This document shows, one piece after another, positions 43,666-54,419 of a stretch of 64,000 nt of DNA (position 1 is the stretch's first letter; the number at the start of each line of letters is the position of its first letter). The notes below the pieces were generated by a model that was not told the origin of the DNA, did no database searches, and was given only the letters and a program-made list of their open reading frames with translations. Origin of the DNA: Icerya purchasi (lineage: Eukaryota > Arthropoda > Insecta > Hemiptera > Monophlebidae). The stretch lies in contig CM077116.1 of NCBI GenBank assembly GCA_039619475.1, positions 167,913,363-167,977,362 of the forward strand, in the 5' to 3' direction. The position numbers and the translations under genes are program-made.

Positions 43666-45664
43666 GAAAATGAAACGCTTGTACACGATAAATTATGAAA
43701 ACATGCTTTCTCCGGACAACGATGTGTAAACATTCGCTTGTATGGAATTTACACATGACGATGATAAACGGTTATTTGTTATCTTCAACGCGTAAAATAT
43801 CATTACGCGTTCACCGACCAGCTCATTTGCACATGCACAATACATCTGTATTTTACATTTCGATGTTTGCTATAGCCATGCTTTCTTTGATTATTTTGCT
43901 CTCATAATCGCACTACCTAACTATTATAGATAATTGTTTGCGAGTGTTTGACCCCGGAGAGGTGGTTAGAAGTTCCCTCCACCCGATAAACATTCATTCC
44001 CGCTACTTCAGTTGACAGCCAAATTGTTATCTCTACGCTATTCGAAGCACGCAACAACAAATAATTCCGTGCCGGTTAATTCTGAGATTTAGACAATACA
44101 GTATATAACATTGGTAGGAATAATAATGATAATAATATTAGCGATAAAAATTTAGTAGTGGTTACAATTGTGAAATAGATAATTCTAATATTATCACCAA
44201 ACGAAACGAAAATAAATATACATCTATGAATATTAACGAGTCTTTGTAAAAAAAATTACCTCTAATCAAATAACATTATCTAGTTATCCTAAAATTGCGA
44301 AAATTCTACGAAAAAAATTCTTTAAGTAAAAACGCCATCGAGATTAAAAAAGTGAGTCGGAACAGAGTTATTATTTCCGGTCAGCGAATCGGTTGATAAT
44401 TTGTGTTTTGTAGCCGCTGGTTATGCAATATACTTCCTTCCTACTTAGTATCGAAATTGGGCATTATTAAAAATGTTGATATTGAACACAAGCATGAGCA
44501 ATTATACGGCATATCTAAAAAGTTAGAATTTATCGATCAAAGTCAACTGATACCTGAACCAGAAGCACATTTAAAAAGAACGGTATTATTTTTCTCAACC
44601 GGATGAAGATACAAGACCTAATAATTAATCATTATGGCTCTATGTATTTTGTTGCAAAGGTCTGTTACAAAAAGCAAATTACGCAATTTCTTTTGGTGTT
44701 TTCATAATGGCACAACGGATCCTTAAATAGCAGCATAATCAAATCATGTATTATTATTATTACCAATACAAATCCGCAAATGCTCTGCAAGCGCGAGTAG
44801 TGGAAACAAATTTAAAAAAAAGATAATAAGAAATATACAAACTAATTAAAATAAAACACCATCTGTATTAGTAATAACGTAATTCACGGTCGAGTTATAA
44901 CATTTTTACAAATAATCGGATACATATGCCCACATGAGTATACATGGGTACATACTTTTTGTTGTTTTTTTTTCTTCACCCTTCTTCTATTTATTTCACC
45001 TCCACGTCATAAGCCGAAATAACTTACCTGTTATTTGAATATACTCTATTGTTAGCACATGTTTACAATGTATATTTAATAAATACAACAGTAAACCGAA
45101 CTTAGAAACTAAATTAATTTAGAGGAACATTTCAAAAACTGCTCCTGTTCAACAGATGTAACAACTTAATGGTAATAATATTGAATAAACTAAGAGATGT
45201 AATATAAATAAATAATATTTATGATAATCATGTGAAAATAATAAAAGATAACTGCTAATATAACAGTAATAATAATAGTATTTAAGTACTTAAAACCAAT
45301 TTGCACATTTAATCCAAACTGAATCGTAGACATTCATTCATTCTTACACATATCAGCACATCAAATCCACTTATATACACTCATGCAGATACTATGATTA
45401 CTCCCACACACACAAATACATACACATAATGGTAATAATAGTGGCAATAGTAGTTAGTGGTAGTGGTGATAATAATGATCAAATCAAATCATTTATTTTA
45501 TTATTATTATTATTATTATCCAATTTCCATTTATGCGCAAAGTTGCGCAAGTAATGGATTACAGATTAATAGTCAAAAGCACTGAAAAAAATAAAATAAA
45601 ATAAATAAATGAATACAACAAAAAATATAACAAGAAAAAAACCAGTAAAAAAATAAGTAAACAC
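43666..45664. other. Unassigned DNA with small microsatellites
   Basis: The 67-codon plus-strand frame at 44403-44606 ends in a charged segment (YGISKKLEFIDQSQLIPEPE). It looks protein-like and follows a TTTGTAG acceptor-like site, but I do not recognise it. An (ATT)n run is at 45498-45522. No other gene seen. Confidence 0.4.
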
Positions 45665-46165
45665 TTCTTTATATAATCATAAAATTTTATAAAAAATTAA
45701 ATGTTTTTTTACAAAAAATAAATACTGACTTCAAGGTTTATTATAAAAATTTAAAACTGCACTAAAAAGTAAAAAATAATTACTCCCGATTAGAAAATAT
45801 ATATCAGAGTGATATGACTTACGGTGACATTATCGTAATTCCTATACAACATTAAAACCTTAATTGGAGTTGGCATCAAATTCATATTACAATATCTAGG
45901 AACAATTTAATGAATATTTAACGCAGTTTTTAATTATTATTTTAATATGAATTTGATGCCAACTCTAATTAAGGTTTTAATGTTGTATAAAAATTACGAT
46001 ATCACCTTAAGTTATATATCACTCTGATATATATTTTCTAATCGGGAGTAATTATTTTTTACTTTTTAGTACATTTTTAAATTTTTATAATAAACTTTGA
46101 AGTCGGTATTTATTTTTTGTAAAAAAACATTTTATTTTACAATTTTTAGCGTTATACTTGAATTT
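45665..46165. mobile_element. Fold-back / MITE-like element with ~220-bp inverted arms
   Basis: The left arm (about 45665-45895) and the right arm (about 45945-46165) are near-perfect reverse complements. Examples: TTACTCCCGATTAGAAAATA at 45781 against TATTTTCTAATCGGGAGTAA at 46032; AGAGTGATAT against ATCACTCTGATATA; TTGGCATCAAATTCATATTA against TAATATGAATTTGATGCCAA. A ~50-bp spacer separates them. RNA or DNA from it would form a long hairpin. It has no coding capacity, and the target duplication is not clear. Confidence 0.8.
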
Positions 46166-46429
46166 TTTTTTTGTTAAAAATCTTTTTCTTTTTCAAATTA
46201 TTCTCCATACTTTATACTTAAAAAAAATTGATTTCTTTATTTTGAACTGCATTTCCACGGTAAAAACATCAAAAGCTACATTGGTAATTTGGCAAATAAT
46301 CATGAATGAAAAAATAAATATTGAAAAAAAAAGAAGAAACGAAGCTAAATCTAACGCGACAGTGAAACCAATCATGAATGAAAAGCATCCGAAAAGCTTC
46401 AATCTCCCGCATTACTATTAAGGATAACT

Positions 46430-46640
46430 CAAAAACTACTGGTCAGATCTTGATCAAATTTAAATGGGACAACATGAGAAGCACCACCTTTTAAATAAAA
46501 GAAGAATCGTCAAAATCGGTTCACCTAGAAGAATGTTCTGAGGTAACACACATAAAAAAAAATAAAAAAAAATAAAAAAAAATAAAAAATACAGTCGAAT
46601 TGAGAACCTCCTCCTTTTTTTGAAGTCGGTTAAAAAGAAA
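46430..46640 (+). repeat. Dispersed repeat end with GAAGTCGGTTAAAAAG
   Basis: The stretch AAAATCGGTTCACCTAGAAG, an (AAATAAAA)n tract, CAGTCGAATTGAGAACCTCC and TTTGAAGTCGGTTAAAAAG has the look of a transposon-derived repeat I recall as common in insect genomes, especially Lepidoptera. The fold-back arm nearby also contains TTTGAAGTCGG. Family not assigned. Confidence 0.5.
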
Positions 46641-47216
46641 AGCATTCTAGATAATACATTTGAAAAGAAAAATTAAAAATGTAATCTACAGAACTATTAG
46701 GTATAACAATTACTGTGTATATAATGAAAATGAGGAAACGTAATTAGATTAATTAAGAGGAAGGTGAAGGGATAAATTGATATAGGTAGCAGTATAATGT
46801 GTTGGACGAAAGTGGAACTAGTGAGCTATTAGGAAAACGTTGATATTATTACAAACTGAAGCGACTACGCCAGTATTAGTTTAAGCCTATGCCGTTTCTT
46901 ATAATTTCTTAAGAGATTCTTGACTATTATATATTATCGCTGCTTTATATTGTATCTGTAGTCTTGTATGGAGCTTTTTAAATTTAGAAATAGCAGCCAT
47001 GAAATTATTTGCGGACCTCGTGCTACCTTCCCGCATTTTGATATTAAACTTCATATTATATTTATTTATGAATAACAATTAATTGAAATTCTATATAACT
47101 CTTCTAATTGAATTATCTCTTGATTATTTAAGTCGTTGATATTAAGGCTAAAGGTTTTAAATAATAAATTTTTGTAGAGTCGTTACATGTCATTAATAAT
47201 ATTTTTCAGTCCCCCT

Positions 47217-47828
47217 CTAAAAAAAAAAAAAAATTAATCCATATGCCAACACTGGTTGATATAAGGCTAAGTATAATCTACATAGATGACGTGTGGGAAA
47301 ATATTTCTGCGGGTAATAGAAGAAGTAGTTAAGCTTTGATAACTTTCTCGAAATGTATTCTGGATGCTTGGTCCAATTTAACTTGTGATCGAACATAATT
47401 CCCAAGTATTTAATTTCGTAAGTTCTATCTGTGTAATTATTGTTTGGTAGTAACAATTTTAAACTATCCCATATTTGCGAATGATGATAACTGTAAATAA
47501 TGTATTTTGTTTTCTCATAATTTAACACTAATTTATTAGAATGTATACAATCTTCTTGCGATATTTTTTGTAAAATATAATGGGGAGATCTGTCATCTAC
47601 CAGAAGAACAGTTTCGTCAGCATACACTAATATCCTACCTATAATACTAAAGTTACACAGGTCATTTATGTAAATTAGAAATAGAAACGGTCCCAGAATA
47701 CTTCCCTGGGGTAATCCATAATTCTGTACCTCTTCATTAGTATAGCTATTGTTAATTTTTGTGATATATTTCCTTTCTTGTAAATACGATTTAGACCAAT
47801 TTAAGATAAATCCCTCAGAAGTCCGCAT
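47217..47828 (-). pseudogene. LINE reverse transcriptase fragment with YADE active site
   Basis: A 203-codon open frame covers the second half of the RT: YGLPQGSILGPFLFLIYIND, then LVYADETVLLV, then KYLGIMFDHKLNWTKH. The catalytic box reads YADE in place of YADD. The second catalytic Asp is changed, so the enzyme should be inactive even apart from the frameshifts on both sides. The C-terminal FFFF comes from a T-run at 47217-47232. Confidence 0.8.
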
Positions 47829-48833
47829 TTTGTAGTTGTACTAATAAAAGAGCATGATAAATCGTATCAAAAGATTTTTTAATGTCGAAGTAGACCGCCA
47901 AAACTGATCTGCCTTCTTCTAAATTTTTTTTGAAATAAACTTAATGTGTTCGAATAAGGTTAGTTCAGTTCCTCTGTCCTGAAGAAATCCAAATTGATTT
48001 TTACTGAAGAAATTATTCTTTTCTAGAAATGATATCATTTTTATCTTTATACACTTCTCAAATATTTTCGAGATTACTGACGGAATACAAATTGGTCTAT
48101 AATTACTGGCAGAAGTTGCGATACCACTTTTATAGACGAGTATAATGACGCCAATTTTTTAGATATGTGGGTAAAATTCTACCGTAAACAGACTCATAAA
48201 AAAGATAGGTTAAAGGGCAAGCAAAAAACTGAAAATTGTCATGAATAATTCGAAGCGAGATTTTTTATTCCTTCAAAAAGATGGTTTTTCAGGAAGGGAA
48301 AAAATTGCACGCTGTATGTTTTCAGACGTAATTCGCGTGAAAGAAAACGAATTTAATACCGCATACTTTGGATGCTTTAATTCATTAAGTGTCGTGTATC
48401 GTAGTGCATCTGGATTTCAGATATTCCGGACACTACTTTTGAAATAGTCGCCTGAAGTGATTTGCAACCTTTACTTCGTTTTCTGCTACCTCAATCAACT
48501 CATTATCAATAATTATTTGCTTCATATCGAATTTCTTTTTCCCAATTGTTTTATTAATAAACGACCAATAGTCTTTCTGTCTACACTGACATTTATTCAG
48601 TAATGAATTTTAATATGCATGCCTTCTTTCGCGTATTGCTTTATTAATGGTTCTTGAAATCGATTTGAAACTTAACTTATGGTTACTGCAAGATGGTGAT
48701 AATCTCAAGAGTCGATATATTTTATCTTTTTCTTTAATCAGATTGATTATTTCATCATTTATCCAAGGGTTTCTTTTCTTAAAAGTTTTACGGGACCGCT
48801 TAATCTTATTACAGCCGGATATTAAGTCTGTTA

Positions 48834-49076
48834 TGCGGGTTAGAGCATCTGCTGAAATGGTGCCGGCATACTTCCCGTACTTCTAGTCATACCTCAATCC
48901 ACCGTCCGTTGTCGCACTACTCGGATTATGTTCGGGCAGTGTTGAACTTTTCAGTATTGAACAGACTGCACCCCGCCTTCTGTAATTTCCAGTGAGTCTA
49001 GGTGCCGTAATAGCCCAGGTAGTTACACACGGCGCCTAGATTCTAGATTTATATTTGTAAATTTATTAAAAAAAAA
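48834..49076 (+). mobile_element. 243-bp LINE 3' end inserted in the family D LINE
   Basis: Flanked by exact AAGTCTGTTA (48824-48833 and 49077-49086) with an A-run at its 3' end. Removing it rejoins the host LINE frame (STLTD-LISGC). It starts with a short coding end and carries a 3' UTR with CCCAGGTAGTTACACACGGC. A related but diverged motif (CCTAGGTAGTTTTATGCAGT) is in the 3' UTR of the LINE at 50.1-51.8 kb. Confidence 0.85.
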
Positions 49077-49364
49077 AAGTCTGTTAAGGTGGAAATAAAC
49101 CAGTCGAACTTTTCATCAGTTGATGCAGAACTGAAGTAAAAAGGTTCAATATTCCAGTTTGATAAAATAGCGCTAAAGAGGTTTTTATCAAAAATATAAG
49201 TTACATTTTCGAGAGTGTTATTTGTTTTACCGGGGAAAGAAAATGATGCACTGATCCCTTTACGATCTGAAAATACAACATCTAATAATTTGTGGTCAGC
49301 ACACGTATTAGTTTTATTGTTGTATATACCTCGTATTAAAATATGGTCTAGACAAGTTTTTTTT

Positions 49365-49610
49365 TTTTTTTAAAATTTTGGACTCGTCAACCGGGGACCT
49401 TTACCCAAAAACAATTAGAACAAGAGATGTATCCATCTTCAAATCGAGAATAGGTTGGCTCGTTTATTAAGTTAATAAATACTAAAGACCTTGTAAGGAT
49501 ACTCGCTACTTGTTTTTAATAATAATAATAATGGAAAAATAAATGGTAGAATGGAAAAGTTGAAATTGGTTGATGGCCAAATGGTTTTGCGCCGGGCTAG
49601 AAAAAAAAAG
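49365..49610 (+). repeat. Dispersed repeat (~245 bp, A-rich tail)
   Basis: The left part matches 24641-24705 (minus) and the right end matches 29200-29262 (plus), both given above. An A/G-rich tail at 49602-49630 follows. Possibly a SINE or a LINE 3' UTR. The match to two other sites in this window shows it is a family. Confidence 0.6.
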
Positions 49611-49630
49611 AAAAAAGAAAGAAAAAAAAA

Positions 49631-50089
49631 GTCTTAAAAACAACTTTAACGTAGAAAAATTTAGATATCATGATTAAAAACCATCTAGCAGTTTCTGACA
49701 AGCCAACACAGCTTCGTAATAAAATTAATAATAAAAATATAACTGATAAGAAACAAAATGATTTAAAATTCCGTAAAAATAACAATAAAATGAGTAAAGA
49801 TACTGAATACGTATCCGAATAAATAATTTTGTTTTCCATAATAATCTAATCTTATTTGTACATGTTATGATTTCTACCCTTTTTTAAATTATTTATTGTC
49901 ATTATTTTTATTTACCCTGTTTTATTTAATAAACATATTCTAATGTGTTACTGAACTCGTATAATAAATATCCAACTTTAAGTCACCCTTACTTTTCACC
50001 CCTTCCGTTCTGTTTTATTTTTTTACTTTTTAATCACCTGCGCGCTTCTTTTCTGTTTTTCACTCTTAGTAGTTAGCAGTCCTCTCCTC
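49631..50089. other. AT-rich unassigned DNA
   Basis: No motif seen. It may hold a decayed ORF1 of the LINE that follows. Confidence 0.4.
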
Positions 50090-51776
50090 TAACCTATACT
50101 CTATGATTCGTATACTGCAAGAAACATATTGTGGCCAATAAATGTAATCTGGAACACTTTCTAAATAACCATTATTTTGATGTGGTTCTTTCATTGGAAA
50201 TCTGGTTGTTATTAAATGGCAAATAGTATTAAATATTGTAAATTATAATTACTGCAGAGATGGCAGAAGTGATGGTTTTGGGGGCTACTCACTAGACCAT
50301 TAACATAAATTTGACTAATAAGGATAACAATCCTACTTCTAATGTATCTCGTATTATTTTCCGCCAAATCATTTCATTAACTCCGTTAACTTTCTTAGAA
50401 GCCCTATATAGTTTAGATAATAGACCTGTTATACTACGTGGAGGTTTCAATACATTGAACACATACCGGGGTTGTAGCAGAAATTATCGTAAACGAGCAA
50501 CGGTGTTCGATAATATTTCCTATTTAAACTTAACTCTACTGAATGATGGCTCACCTGCCAAAATTTGGAATCCAGAATATCACAATAATCCGATAAACCT
50601 GTCCCCTATTTCCTCTGACATCCTTTTTAATTGGTCCTGGACTGCACTAGATGATGTTCATCACTTTACCATCAGCTCTTAGTATTAATTCCCAAGATGC
50701 TTGCTCTTGTAGTATTACTTGTCAACGATACAGAAATAATATTTTACGTTGCAAACTTAATGAAAGGGATTGAAATAAGTTTCAAAATATAGTGGAATAC
50801 CCGTTAAAAAGAATAAAGTACATATGTATATAAAAAATTCGTTAGATAAGTACGATATTTTTTACAAATCTGTTCTTATTAACATTATGATTAATAAATA
50901 CACCACATTTTCGAAAGCACACACTGATGAATCCAAAGCTAATAAGTCCAACGTTACCCCAGCTGCATGGGCTTTCGAAATAGACGGAATCACATACGGT
51001 TGAACAACGTTGTATTGATTGCGGAAGCCGAAATGTATGCGTTGTTGTTTTGTCTTCAGGCATATTTAGAATTGAGATCCCAACCGCTCGGAATCTTACT
51101 GGTGACTGATTCATTGCAGTCCATACGTGCTTTGCAGTCGGATCACCCGGAATCACCAATGGTCCTACAAGTTCTGGCTACCTTACACCAGCTGAGCCGA
51201 AGAGGATGCCGAGTTGTTTTTTTTTATGGATCCCCAGTCATGCCGGAATTCCGGGGAATGAGTGGATAGACCTGATCGCTCGGTCATACATGATGTGCCC
51301 AATACCGCTATTTACTTACGGCCCATTATCCTTGAGAAGTTTCCTGTCGGATGCAGTTTTCGCACAATGGAATCACGGAGCCATAATGGCCTCCAGTCGG
51401 AACGGAACGCAGAATGTTCTCGGCAGTCAATTGCCCGAGAACAAGACATGCGTCGTTTTCCCACGACTACATCCTCAAGCAAGCTCCAAAGCCAAATACC
51501 TGCCCACTTCGTTCTATCGATCAATACCCATCAGCTTCGCACATCTTGCTGAAATGCACACGTCTTAATGGGTTGCGGCGCGGCCAGATTACGTCACTTG
51601 CAGACATCCTCTCAAACACCCCTACCGCTTTGAACAACCTCATGACTTTCGTTCAATCTAACAAGTTGAGGGGTCTGATTTAAAACGCGGGTCCACTCAG
51701 TGCGATAACCTAGGTAGTTTTATGCAGTGTGTGGTTTAGTACCCTTCCTTAAATTAAAAAAAAAAAAAAAAAAAAA
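50090..51776 (+). mobile_element. LINE family C (APE endonuclease and RNase H, RT deleted)
   Basis: The endonuclease starts near 50103 (MIRILQ, then IVANKCNLEHFLNN and FDVVLSLEIWL). GRSDGFGGYSL is at about 50250. VILRGGFNTLN (50430-50460) matches the GDFNAHN block with Asp changed to Gly, and LTLLNDGSPA follows. RNase H begins about 50910 (TDESKANKSN), with VLIAEAEMYALLFCLQA (Glu) and LLVTDSLQSIRAL (Asp). A second Asp block is near 51250 (NEWIDLIARS). A zinc-finger end (HILLKC) lies near 51525-51560. The whole RT (~1.2 kb expected) is absent between 50800 and 50900. The 3' UTR ends in poly(A) at 51757-51776. Confidence 0.7.
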
Positions 51777-51784
51777 TATATTGA

Positions 51785-51909
51785 TATATAGGATAAGCAA
51801 GAATAATTGTAATTTTGTATTTTGAATAAACGTTAATAAGTGTCAGGCACTCACTCAACAGGCATACTTGCCCTGTAAGACCCACAACTTATTTTAAATA
51901 ATAAAAAAA
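51785..51909 (+). mobile_element. Short 3' fragment of LINE family D
   Basis: Follows the poly(A) of the previous LINE. It carries CCCTGTAAGACCCACAACTTA plus an A-rich end, identical to the tail of the LINE in polB (15195-15230). Confidence 0.7.
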
Positions 51910-52689
51910 ATTGGTACGCTGTGTCTAGTGATTTGGTGAATAGGTTGAAAATGTGCAGAAAAAGTTTCTAAAGTATTTGCATTAGAAATGTATTGATTCC
52001 GGTGATGTGTGTTTCAAATATAAAAAAATACTCCGGCAGTGAACAGCTTAGACGAGCGAATTTGTGTTCTGTACACTTCAATGCACGGTAAGATCGACTG
52101 TCCTATTCTTTTTCGTATTATAGTTCCGATTTCCGGGGCCGCTCAATACGTACACTGGCTGTTCCGTTTGCGAACAAGCATGGCCCCCTCTACGTTCTTT
52201 ATTCATACCACATAACTTGGAGAAAGATCATCGTGAGCTAGACATGTTTAATGGTCAAGGTGGTGAGTTCTCAAAAGCTGTTCGGAATTTAACGATGTGA
52301 GGCTGTGTTGTACTGTCTTTTCCAAATGTGAGTATTTCTGCGTGAATATGGCGTGTGTATGTTCGCGTGCATGTTGCAGGTGCAAGATGCGTTGACGTGG
52401 GAATGTTAGATAACATCGTTGTGTGTACGTACGGGTATGATTTGTACATTGCGTTATTTCGTAATTCTTCTTTTCTATTGCTTGAATGTACCTGTACTTG
52501 TATATTTTACTGAATTGTTTGCTGTGCAGTAATTTGTGTAAGCTGTTGCACTGGTGGATTGTACAAATAAATAAATAATAAAACAGAATGGAACAAATAC
52601 TATTGCCTTCGTAAATTTCATGAAAATAAATATTCTTTTACTCTTCCTGGTTTACGAGTATGAGTTTTATCCGTAAGGATAAAGTAACA
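51910..52689. other. Unassigned, moderately GC-richer DNA
   Basis: No coding motif recognised. GT-rich stretches at 52340-52440. Confidence 0.4.
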
Positions 52690-53021
52690 ACGCTTTTGAG
52701 TAGTACAGAAACCGGAGCGTTGGCTTCCGTGTTGCCGACCAATGTGAGACAGGTTATCAGTGGCGAGGCGAAACCAAGACGACTGTCCTAATCACATTGA
52801 TGCGATTGTTCGCCGGCTATATATATTTCTATGCGACGCTAACACTCATGACTACATTTGGAACTGATTATAGACGCTTGATTTATCGATATACAAATGC
52901 AGCCCAAATGAGTCTCAACTGCTGTATACTAAACTAGCGTCGCATATTTTGTTGTCACTCAGTATCGAACCCCTCCAGATCGTAAGTCAAGAGCTCTAGC
53001 CACTAGGCCAATCGCGACGAC
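52690..53021 (-). mobile_element. SINE-B copy 2 (tRNA-derived)
   Basis: The reverse complement starts GTCGTCGCGATTGGCCTAGT, with B box GGGGTTCGATACT. It aligns with 8837-9165 along its whole body: TTTGGGCTGCAT, TCAGTTCCAA, GAACAATCGCATC, CAGTCGTCTTGGTTT. The tRNA-like head has diverged (anticodon region shortened), so it is not a tRNA gene. The end lies next to the mariner. Confidence 0.8.
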
Positions 53022-53093
53022 TTGAAAATAACTATACACACTGAAATATTCAAATAATAAATAAAATCCTCGGGTAGTACATATAATAACATA

Positions 53094-54412
53094 CACCCTG
53101 TCAAGAAAGTATCGGGAATTGTTAAATAAAACGAACAATTTTTAATTTTCATCCAAATTTATTTTGTCACCTTCAAAATAACATCCATTCGAAGCGATGC
53201 ACATATGCCAACGCTTTTTCCACTCGGCAAAGCACTTCTGATAGGCGGTTTCCGGGATGGCCTTTAGCTCTCGCGTCGCATTCGTCTTGATGTCATCAAT
53301 CGATTCGAAGCGCATTCCCCGTAGCGGAAATTTGAGTTTTGAGAATAGGAAGAAGTCGCAGGGTGCTAAATCTGGTGAATACGGCGGTTGTTCGATGATA
53401 TTTACCGAGTGTTTGGCCAAAAACTCATTCACAATTATGGCTTTGTGAGACGGCGCATTATCGTGATGGAGAATCCAAGAATTGTCGACCCACAAATCGT
53501 TACGTTTACGACGGATAGCCTCTCTCAAACGTCTCAAAACACTTAAGTAAAACTCTTTGGTGACTGTCTGTCCGGCTGGCACATATTCATAGTGTACCAC
53601 GCCTCGAATATCGAAGAAAACAATCAACATGATCTTCACTTTCGATCGGCTTTGGCGAGGTTTTTTCGGCTTTGGCGCGCCAATTGGCCGCCATTCGGAC
53701 GATTGCTGGTTCGTAAGCGTGTCGTACTCGTACACCCATGTCTCGTCACCAGTAATTATCTTTTCCAAGAAGGTAGGATCCAAATTGGCTCGATCCAGCA
53801 TGTCTGCAGCTACCTGTTCTCGGTACTTTTTTTGAAAGAAATTCAGGTCTTTCGGAACAAGCCGAGCCGCAACGCGTTGCATACCCAATTTTTCGTGCAC
53901 AATCGTACGTACGCTCTCGTGTGACATGCCCAATCCATGAGCCATCTCTCTCAAGCTCACATGACAATTTTCAGCAACGATTTCCTTGATTTTATCGACG
54001 TTATCATCGGTCACACTCGTTGAAGGCCGTCCAGAGCGAGGCATGTCTTCGACCGTCTCCCGACCATCCTTGAACGCTCTGTACCACTCGTAAACCCGCG
54101 TTTTTGATAAAGCAGATTCACCAAAAGCCTTCTGTAACATTTTCAGTGTATCGGCACAAGAAATTTCGTTCGAAACACAGAATTTAACACAAGTACGTTG
54201 TTCAATATTTTCACTCATTGTAAAACTTCGACAAAACACTTCAAGGTCGACTGATTTTAACAGCTGCTGTAAACACACTGGTTGACAGATCGCGCTAAAA
54301 ATAGGCATCATAATACAAAACAGTTGTACCAACCTGGAAAAAAAAAATTATCTGCCTAGCTATTACCCGGGAGATTTAAATTGACAATTCCCGATACTTT
54401 CTTGACAGGGTG
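53094..54412 (-). mobile_element. Intact mariner element, 1319 bp, TA target duplication
   Basis: Perfect 29-bp terminal inverted repeats (53094-53122 and 54384-54412) read CACCCTGTCAAGAAAGTATC and end GGGAATTGT. TA flanks both ends (53092-53093, 54413-54414). One uninterrupted transposase gene lies between them. Perfect ends, an intact frame and short flanks indicate recent activity. It sits beside SINE-B and just before an RTE LINE. Confidence 0.95.
53142..54218 (-). CDS. mariner transposase (DD34D), 358 aa
   Basis: Cut-and-paste transposase of the Tc1/mariner superfamily. I choose the start at 54218 (MSENIEQRTC) because it gives the usual mariner length. An upstream Met at 54332 would add 38 residues without family similarity. 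A paired helix-turn-helix DNA-binding domain covers residues 1-110. VPKDL (121-125) is the WVPHEL-type linker. Catalytic residues: Asp158 in TGDETWVYEYD, Asp253 in HHDNAPSH, Asp288 in SPDLAPCDFFLF, 34 residues after Asp253, which is the mariner DD34D signature. No stop, frameshift or missing residue. The protein would act in the nucleus on the 29-bp ends. Confidence 0.95.
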   Translation of the reverse strand: MSENIEQRTCVKFCVSNEISCADTLKMLQKAFGESALSKTRVYEWYRAFKDGRETVEDMPRSGRPSTSVTDDNVDKIKEIVAENCHVSLREMAHGLGMSHESVRTIVHEKLGMQRVAARLVPKDLNFFQKKYREQVAADMLDRANLDPTFLEKIITGDETWVYEYDTLTNQQSSEWRPIGAPKPKKPRQSRSKVKIMLIVFFDIRGVVHYEYVPAGQTVTKEFYLSVLRRLREAIRRKRNDLWVDNSWILHHDNAPSHKAIIVNEFLAKHSVNIIEQPPYSPDLAPCDFFLFSKLKFPLRGMRFESIDDIKTNATRELKAIPETAYQKCFAEWKKRWHMCIASNGCYFEGDKINLDEN

Positions 54413-54419
54413 TACAACC

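Larger units (their letters stand above)
46800..49372 (-). mobile_element. LINE family D-like (CR1/Jockey-like), decayed, with a nested insert
   Basis: From 5' to 3' on the minus strand: endonuclease end TCLDHILIRG (49335-49365), linker DWFISTLTD at about 49085-49110, then the 243-bp insert. The linker resumes LISGCNKIKRSRK (48795-48830). RT: SNYRPICIPSVISKIFEKCI (48060-48120), FGFLQDRGTELTLFEHI, AVYFDIKKSFDTI (47865-47905), and the open frame 47828-47217. The C-terminal tail is decayed to about 46800. The left flank of the endonuclease is a separate repeat. Confidence 0.75.

Noticed and set aside
44403..44606. 67-codon plus frame after a TTTGTAG acceptor-like site
   Set aside because: Looks somewhat protein-like but matches no family I know and has no second exon nearby; not called as a gene.
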